Shown here: piece after piece, positions 6,388-9,943 of the stretch
Numbering within the stretch: position 1 is the stretch's first letter
Layout of the letters: each line of letters starts with the position of its first letter
Origin: Verrucomicrobiota bacterium
GTDB taxonomy: Bacteria > Verrucomicrobiota > Verrucomicrobiia > Limisphaerales > CAZBKV01
Reading direction: 5' to 3'
NCBI GenBank assembly: GCA_021160185.1
Contig: JAGHDA010000474.1
Location: 1-9,943 of the forward strand
DNA length: 9,943 bases
Program-made: the position numbers and the translations under genes
Notes under the pieces: model-generated
Databases searched by the model: none
Seen by the model: the letters and a program-made list of their open reading frames with translations, nothing else
What the model was told of the DNA's origin: nothing

Positions 6388-6948
6388 ATGGGTTCTCAAA
6401 AGCGATTTCTGAACGGGAAGCTGTTGTTGGACGGGGGCAACCTGGCCGGCTCCTTTTTCCACCGCACGGTGGTGTTGATTTGCCGCCACGATCCGGAGGG
6501 AGCGTTCGGCCTGGTCCTCAACCGACCCAGCGGGGTGAGGGTGGGCGACGCGCTGAGCGGCGATCTGCCCGAGCAGGTCAAGCGCCAACCGCTTTTTGTG
6601 GGAGGGCCGGTGCAGCCTTCGGCTTTGAGCGCGCTGCTCTACGATCCTTTTGCGCCGGAAGGGGATGTCCTGCCCCATGTGTCCTTGACCCATTCATTGG
6701 AGGAGCTGGTCGAGTTTTACCGGGAAGGCGCGCCGGGGCGCAAGGCGCGCATCTTTGCCGGCTATTCGGGCTGGAGCCCCGGACAATTGGAGGGAGAAAT
6801 GCGCCGCAAGGCGTGGCTGACGCATCCCGCCAAGCTGGATCTGATCTTCCGCGCCAGCCCCAAGAGCCTGTGGCGGAAGGTCCTGGAGGCCAAGGGGCCC
6901 AAGTATCGGCTGATCGCCCTTGCGCCGGAAAATCCCGCCTGGAATTGA
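6388..6948 (+). CDS. AlgH/UPF0301 (YqgE, DUF179) family protein
   Basis: This is a 186-residue cytoplasmic protein of normal family length. The hallmarks are in order: GSFFHRTVVLICRHDPEGAFG (about 21-41), GLVLNRPSG (41-49), LFVGGPVQPSAL (69-80), and RIFAGYSGWSPGQLEGEM (121-138). The family is widespread and was first linked to alginate regulation in Pseudomonas, but its biochemical role is still not settled. The ATG at 6388 was chosen because the conserved FLNGKLLL segment starts at residue 7. The frame extends upstream, but that part is arginine-rich without family similarity and overlaps the region before the minus-strand small lipoprotein. The ribosome binding site is weak. The next gene follows 49 bases later on the same strand. 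Confidence 0.94.
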   Translation: MGSQKRFLNGKLLLDGGNLAGSFFHRTVVLICRHDPEGAFGLVLNRPSGVRVGDALSGDLPEQVKRQPLFVGGPVQPSALSALLYDPFAPEGDVLPHVSLTHSLEELVEFYREGAPGRKARIFAGYSGWSPGQLEGEMRRKAWLTHPAKLDLIFRASPKSLWRKVLEAKGPKYRLIALAPENPAWN

Positions 6949-6997
6949 GGCCCGTTCCCGGTTGCCCTGTTCTCTGTCGGGGCGTAGGATGCGGGGC

Positions 6998-7798
6998 ATG
7001 AGAAAATCGTTGGTCTTCCTGGGCGCGACGGTTGCCGCCGCCCTTGTCGGCGCGGCGGAGTTGCCCGCTCCGAACGCGGAGGGTTGGATCCCGCTTTTCA
7101 ACGGAAAAAACCTCGACGGCTGGAAGGTGAAAATCCGCGGCTATCCCCTCGGGGAGAATTACGCCCGCACTTTTCGGGTGGAGGACGGCTTGCTGAAGGT
7201 GGCGTACGACCCGAAGGCGTACCCGAAATTCAACAATCGCTTCGGGCATATTTTTTACCAGACGCCGTTCTCCAACTATGTCCTCCGGGTTGAATACCGG
7301 TTCGTGGGCAAACAGGTTCCGGGCGGAGCGGGTTGGGCCTTCCGCAACAGCGGCGTCATGTTCCACTGCCAATCCCCCGAGTCGATGGGCCTGAACCAGG
7401 ACTTTCCGGTTTCGATCGAGATGCAATTGTTGGGCGGGGACGGGGTCCATGAGCGTCCTACAGCCAACCTTTGCACTCCGGGGACAAACGTTGAGATGGA
7501 CGGCAAGCTGATCACGCGCCACTGCACCAACTCCAGCTCCAGGACCTACCACGGCGACCAGTGGGTCCTCGTCGAGCTGGAAGTCCACGGCAACCGGCTG
7601 GTGCGGCACCTTGCCGGAGGCAAGACGGTGTTGGTCTATTCCAAGCCTCAATTGGACCCGCGCGATCCGTTGGGTCGGAAACTGATCCAGGAACGCGGCG
7701 GAGAGAAGATGCTTTACGGGGGCTATATCTCCTTGCAATCGGAGAGCCACCCGGTGCAGTTCCGGAAAGTAGAGATCAAGCTGTTGCCTGCTGACTAG
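6998..7798 (+). CDS. Secreted DUF1080 (3-keto-disaccharide hydrolase domain) protein
   Basis: This 266-residue protein has a Sec signal peptide (MRKSLVFLGATVAAALVGAA, cleavage expected after about residue 20 before ELPAP) and one DUF1080 domain filling the rest. The domain opens with the typical GWIPLFNGKNLDGWK (29-43), then RTFRVEDGLLKV (58-68), the lectin-like strand YVLRVEYRFVG, the segment RNSGVMFH, the acidic strand SIEMQLLGG and the closing strand VQFRKVEIKLL. The fold is a concanavalin-like beta sandwich. Characterised members cleave 3-keto-glycosides produced by a sugar 3-dehydrogenase, but many are untested, so activity here is inferred. The ATG at 6998 gives the signal peptide at the very N terminus. 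An in-frame ATG at 6989 is a close alternative. Its likely enzymatic partner family, Gfo/Idh/MocA, lies convergently 326 bases downstream. Confidence 0.92.
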   Translation: MRKSLVFLGATVAAALVGAAELPAPNAEGWIPLFNGKNLDGWKVKIRGYPLGENYARTFRVEDGLLKVAYDPKAYPKFNNRFGHIFYQTPFSNYVLRVEYRFVGKQVPGGAGWAFRNSGVMFHCQSPESMGLNQDFPVSIEMQLLGGDGVHERPTANLCTPGTNVEMDGKLITRHCTNSSSRTYHGDQWVLVELEVHGNRLVRHLAGGKTVLVYSKPQLDPRDPLGRKLIQERGGEKMLYGGYISLQSESHPVQFRKVEIKLLPAD

Positions 7799-7830
7799 GA
7801 CCGCGACAGACGTTCGAGGCGGAATGAAGC

Positions 7831-7835
7831 GGAGG
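7831..7835 (+). promoter_or_regulatory. Shine-Dalgarno site for the 69-aa membrane protein
   Basis: GGAGG lies 8 bases before the ATG at 7844. It supports this short reading frame as a real gene. Confidence 0.7.
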
Positions 7836-7843
7836 ATTCAACA

Positions 7844-8053
7844 ATGAACGCGAAACTGGTAGCGAAAACTGTCTTTCTCATCGTTCTGCTGTTGGCGCTG
7901 GTTTTGATCGGCCTGAACAACAAGGGCGCTGTTCCCCTTGTGCTTCCCCCGCTCTTTCCTCATGGCGTCAAATTGCCCGCGGCCATCATGTACTTCGCCT
8001 TCTTCGCCGTGGGGTTGCTGACGGGGACGTTGATTGCTGGCGGCAAGAAATAA
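7844..8053 (+). CDS. Small two-helix membrane protein, LapA/DUF1049-like
   Basis: This 69-residue protein has two hydrophobic helices, about 7-24 (AKTVFLIVLLLALVLIGL) and about 45-65 (PAAIMYFAFFAVGLLTGTLI), joined by a short loop NNKGAVPLVLPPLFPHG. It ends in a basic tail GGKK. This order (helix, Asn then a Val/Pro strand-like loop, helix with AF-x-x-G-x-L-x-G) fits the LapA domain (DUF1049), whose E. coli members act in control of lipopolysaccharide assembly. The usual cytoplasmic coiled-coil or zinc domain of the longer LapA/LapB partners is absent. It starts 45 bases after the DUF1080 gene with a good ribosome binding site and is followed by a strong terminator hairpin. It is therefore probably the last gene of that transcript. 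The family match is by pattern only. Confidence 0.82.
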   Translation: MNAKLVAKTVFLIVLLLALVLIGLNNKGAVPLVLPPLFPHGVKLPAAIMYFAFFAVGLLTGTLIAGGKK

Positions 8054-8068
8054 GCGGCCGGAACGCAA

Positions 8069-8099
8069 CGCGCCGTCCGGGAATCCCCCGGACGGCGCG
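8069..8099. terminator. Perfect 13-bp stem hairpin, shared terminator between convergent genes
   Basis: CGCGCCGTCCGGG (8069-8081) pairs perfectly with CCCGGACGGCGCG (8087-8099) around a 5-base loop. It sits 15 bases after the plus-strand membrane gene and 25 bases before the end of the convergent oxidoreductase gene. On the plus strand it is followed, after six bases, by a short TTTTC run. On the minus strand there is no T run, so it works best as a rightward terminator and perhaps as a transcript-end stabiliser leftward. Confidence 0.75.
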
Positions 8100-8124
8100 A
8101 TGATGTTTTCTCCGACCGGCCGGC

Positions 8125-9552
8125 TTACAGCGACCAGCCCTTGCGATAGCTCGTGTGGAGGAACGGGTCCGCCTCGGGCAAGTTGGGGAATCGGAAGCCG
8201 ACCGCATCCCACTTGAGCCTCTTGCGAGTGAGCAGCTCGCGCAGCTCAACCTGCAGCGCCACATTGCCCAGAAGCACCACTTCCGCCAAGGGACCGGCCC
8301 AGTAGGGGAAATTGGATCCGGGCTGAGCGTACTGGCCTTTGCAGGCGAGAATCCACTCCTTGTGGTGGCCGGGGGATCGAGGGATCGTGCGCGGCGTCTT
8401 CTCAAACTCTTTCCGGCGGGATTCAGGGAAGATCTTGGTTCCGAGGATGAATCCCTCGTCGCCAATCAACAGCCGGCCGCCCGCGCCCATGGGCTCGCCC
8501 TCCGGCAGGCCTTCCGGGCGCGGCGGCCGCAGGTTGCCGTCGTACCAGACCAGCTTCAACGGCGGCAAGTCGCCCCGGGCCGGGAAGCGGTAGGTGACCA
8601 TCGAGGCGAGCGGGTAGGTCTCCTTATTGACCCGAGTGGAGCTGGCTTCGATGGTTTCGGGCCACACGCATTTGTCGGGCGTCGCAGCGTCGGGCGGAAC
8701 CGGTTTCTGCGGATATACCACAGGCGAGCCGAGCTTCAACGCGCGGAAGACCGGGTCGAGAGCGTGGCACCCGATGTCGCCCAACGCTCCGGTGCCGAAA
8801 TCCCACCAACCCCGCCATTTGAACGGCGCGTAAGCCGGGTTGTAGGGGCGCCACGGCGCGGGGCCGAGCCACAGATCCCAGTCCAGCCATTTCGGCACGG
8901 GCGGGGTGTCCTTGGGCCGATCCACGCCCTGGGGCCAGTAAACCTCGAAAAGCCCGCGCGAAGGGCGATCGGTCCAGATGTGGGCCTCCCGCACCTTCCC
9001 GATCGCGCCGGCCCAGACGAGTTCGCAGAGCCTGCGAGTGTCTTCCGAAGCCTGGCCCTGGTTGCCCATCTGAGTGGCCAAGCCGGTTTTCCGGGCGGTC
9101 TCGGCCACGACGCGCGATTCGTACACCGTGTGGGTGAGCGGCTTCTCGCAATAGACGTGTTTGCCGCGCTTGAGAGCCGCCATCGTGGCGACGGCGTGGA
9201 TATGGTCCGGCACGGCCACGACGACCGCGTCGATCTGCTTGTCCATCTCATCGAGCATCTTTCGAAAATCCTTGTAACGCTTGGCCTTCGGCCAGCGGCG
9301 GAAGGATCCGGCCGCGTGCCGCCAGTCCACGTCGCACAAGGCCACGATGTTTTCGCTGGAGACTTCGGACAGATCCCCGGAGGCCCTCCCGCCCGCGCCG
9401 ATTCCGGCGATGTTGAGCTTGTTGTTGGGAGAGGTTTGCCCGTTGAGGCCGAGGACATGGCTGGGAACCGCCCAAAAGGCGACGCCCGCTCCCGCGGCGG
9501 TTCGCGTCAAAAAACGCCGCCGGGTCAGTGTTGTGCCGTTCTGTTCCTTCAT
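8125..9552 (-). CDS. Gfo/Idh/MocA family oxidoreductase with Tat signal
   Basis: This 475-residue NAD(P)-dependent oxidoreductase carries a twin-arginine signal: TRRRFL at 10-15, then the hydrophobic stretch TAAGAGVAFWAVPSHVLG. It should be exported folded with its cofactor. The Rossmann domain follows: LNIAGIGAGGRA (46-57) with the GxGxxG loop, acidic strand end ALCDVDW (71-77), VAVPDHIHA (112-120) and the family motif YCEKPLTH with E136-K137-P138. The second domain has KWRGWWDFGTGALGDIGCHALDPVF (245-269); His263 sits where the family has its catalytic histidine. It ends with a long C-terminal part (about 360-475) typical of planctomycete and verrucomicrobial members. The substrate is unknown; sugar 3-dehydrogenation is plausible given the nearby DUF1080 gene. 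The ATG at 9552 puts the Tat motif near the N terminus. There is no Shine-Dalgarno site. It converges on the DUF1080/membrane-protein genes. Confidence 0.95.
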   Translation of the reverse strand: MKEQNGTTLTRRRFLTRTAAGAGVAFWAVPSHVLGLNGQTSPNNKLNIAGIGAGGRASGDLSEVSSENIVALCDVDWRHAAGSFRRWPKAKRYKDFRKMLDEMDKQIDAVVVAVPDHIHAVATMAALKRGKHVYCEKPLTHTVYESRVVAETARKTGLATQMGNQGQASEDTRRLCELVWAGAIGKVREAHIWTDRPSRGLFEVYWPQGVDRPKDTPPVPKWLDWDLWLGPAPWRPYNPAYAPFKWRGWWDFGTGALGDIGCHALDPVFRALKLGSPVVYPQKPVPPDAATPDKCVWPETIEASSTRVNKETYPLASMVTYRFPARGDLPPLKLVWYDGNLRPPRPEGLPEGEPMGAGGRLLIGDEGFILGTKIFPESRRKEFEKTPRTIPRSPGHHKEWILACKGQYAQPGSNFPYWAGPLAEVVLLGNVALQVELRELLTRKRLKWDAVGFRFPNLPEADPFLHTSYRKGWSL

Positions 9553-9736
9553 GGTGTTTTTGGCTTAGCTGTGTGTTTTCTCTTGGCTTCGCCGCCCCGG
9601 GCGCGCGCCCGCTACGGTCGCGCCGGCGAGGGGCTTCGCTCGTCTTGGACGTTAGCCTTTCGCAGGCTCTTCATGAAGTTTTTTCCCGTTGCCTCTTGCC
9701 TCGCCTATTGATTGTCGCCATGGCCGCTCAAGCGCT
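9553..9736. other. Upstream region of the oxidoreductase gene, no gene seen
   Basis: This stretch should contain the leftward promoter of the oxidoreductase gene, but I see no convincing -35/-10 pair. It holds an imperfect direct repeat: GTGTTTT followed by TGGCTT at 9554-9566 and again at 9573-9589. It also holds a perfect 14-bp GC palindrome, CGGGCGCGCGCCCG, at 9598-9611. Reading frames here look like GC-driven noise. Confidence 0.4.
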
Positions 9737-9943
9737 ATGAAGGGGCCAGCATTCCCGGTTTTGGCGGCGCCGCTTGGCGGCGGCCTTTTCGGGTTGGAGG
9801 CAATCGACCGAACCGCCGATTCCGGACAAGTCGGTTCTTCCCTTGTTCGAGTGGACGAACCAATCGACGCCCGCGCCTCGGAAGGAACACGGCCTTCGGT
9901 CACCGGTAATCTACTCAGCGTCACGCCACGATTCATCAAGAGA
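9737..9943 (+). CDS. Possible start of a hypothetical gene, open at the right edge
   Basis: From the ATG at 9737 a frame of 69 codons runs without stop to the window end. It begins MKGPAFPVLAAPLGGGLFG, which has one lysine and a mildly hydrophobic stretch that could be a weak export signal, and goes on with a polar part ending SVTPRFIKR. There is no good ribosome binding site. Third codon positions look less GC-biased than in the certain genes. A competing frame on the opposite strand covers the same bases. I do not recognise either product and the call rests only on openness to the edge. Confidence 0.22.
   Translation, partial: MKGPAFPVLAAPLGGGLFGLEAIDRTADSGQVGSSLVRVDEPIDARASEGTRPSVTGNLLSVTPRFIKR

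Noticed and set aside
6578..7750. A 390-residue minus-strand frame opposite the AlgH and DUF1080 genes
   Set aside because: It crosses two well-supported genes and shows no domain motif.
8155..9711. A 518-residue plus-strand frame opposite the oxidoreductase gene
   Set aside because: It is longer than the real gene but has no family motifs and an Arg/Gly/Val/Pro composition typical of frames that mirror a GC-rich gene. The minus strand carries every Gfo/Idh/MocA motif.
9652..9939. A 95-residue minus-strand frame near the right edge
   Set aside because: It has no ribosome binding site, no recognisable motif and a composition rich in Arg, Pro and Ser. It competes with an equally weak plus-strand frame.
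1..9943. Mobile elements, CRISPR arrays, tRNA or rRNA genes, phage or toxin-antitoxin modules
   Set aside because: I saw no transposase-like products, terminal inverted repeats, regularly spaced repeats or RNA gene signatures on either strand.

Overview
The window is a GC-rich stretch of an ordinary bacterial chromosome. The gene families point to a member of the Planctomycetes-Verrucomicrobia group, most likely Verrucomicrobiota. The clues are a Tat-exported Gfo/Idh/MocA oxidoreductase near a secreted DUF1080 (3-keto-glycoside hydrolase) protein, a CcsA/HemX-like gene directly before hemA-hemC, several short lipoproteins, and many genes with poor Shine-Dalgarno sites. This placement is inferred from family content only, since there is no rRNA or other phylogenetic marker.

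Left part (1-2186, minus strand): the first two genes of a ribose/galactose-type (CUT2) sugar ABC importer. These are a lipoprotein substrate-binding protein and a duplicated-domain ATPase that runs off the left edge. The genes overlap by 23 bases. A permease is expected beyond base 1. The 114-base gap to the divergent heme genes holds a small palindrome that could be an operator.

Centre-left (2301-5318, plus strand): a tight operon of a CcsA/HemX-like eight-helix membrane protein, glutamyl-tRNA reductase (hemA) and hydroxymethylbilane synthase (hemC), the early steps of C5 tetrapyrrole synthesis. HemA is short at the C terminus and HemC is long because of two internal insertions.

Centre (5422-6948): an unrecognised 201-residue lipoprotein with a very good ribosome binding site, a 44-residue lipoprotein on the minus strand, and an AlgH/UPF0301 (YqgE) family protein.

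Right part (6998-9552): a secreted DUF1080 protein, a 69-residue two-helix membrane protein resembling the LapA (DUF1049) domain, a perfect 13-bp stem hairpin acting as a shared terminator, and a convergent Tat-signal Gfo/Idh/MocA oxidoreductase. DUF1080 and Gfo/Idh/MocA proteins are known partners in 3-keto sugar breakdown, so this end together with the CUT2 importer has a carbohydrate flavour. The last 390 bases hold no confident gene, only a weak plus-strand reading frame open at the right edge.

I saw no mobile element, CRISPR array, tRNA or rRNA. I found no clearly new multi-gene system. The best leads are the tiny lipoprotein with its start-site hairpin, the unrecognised lipoprotein after hemC, and the short HemA.
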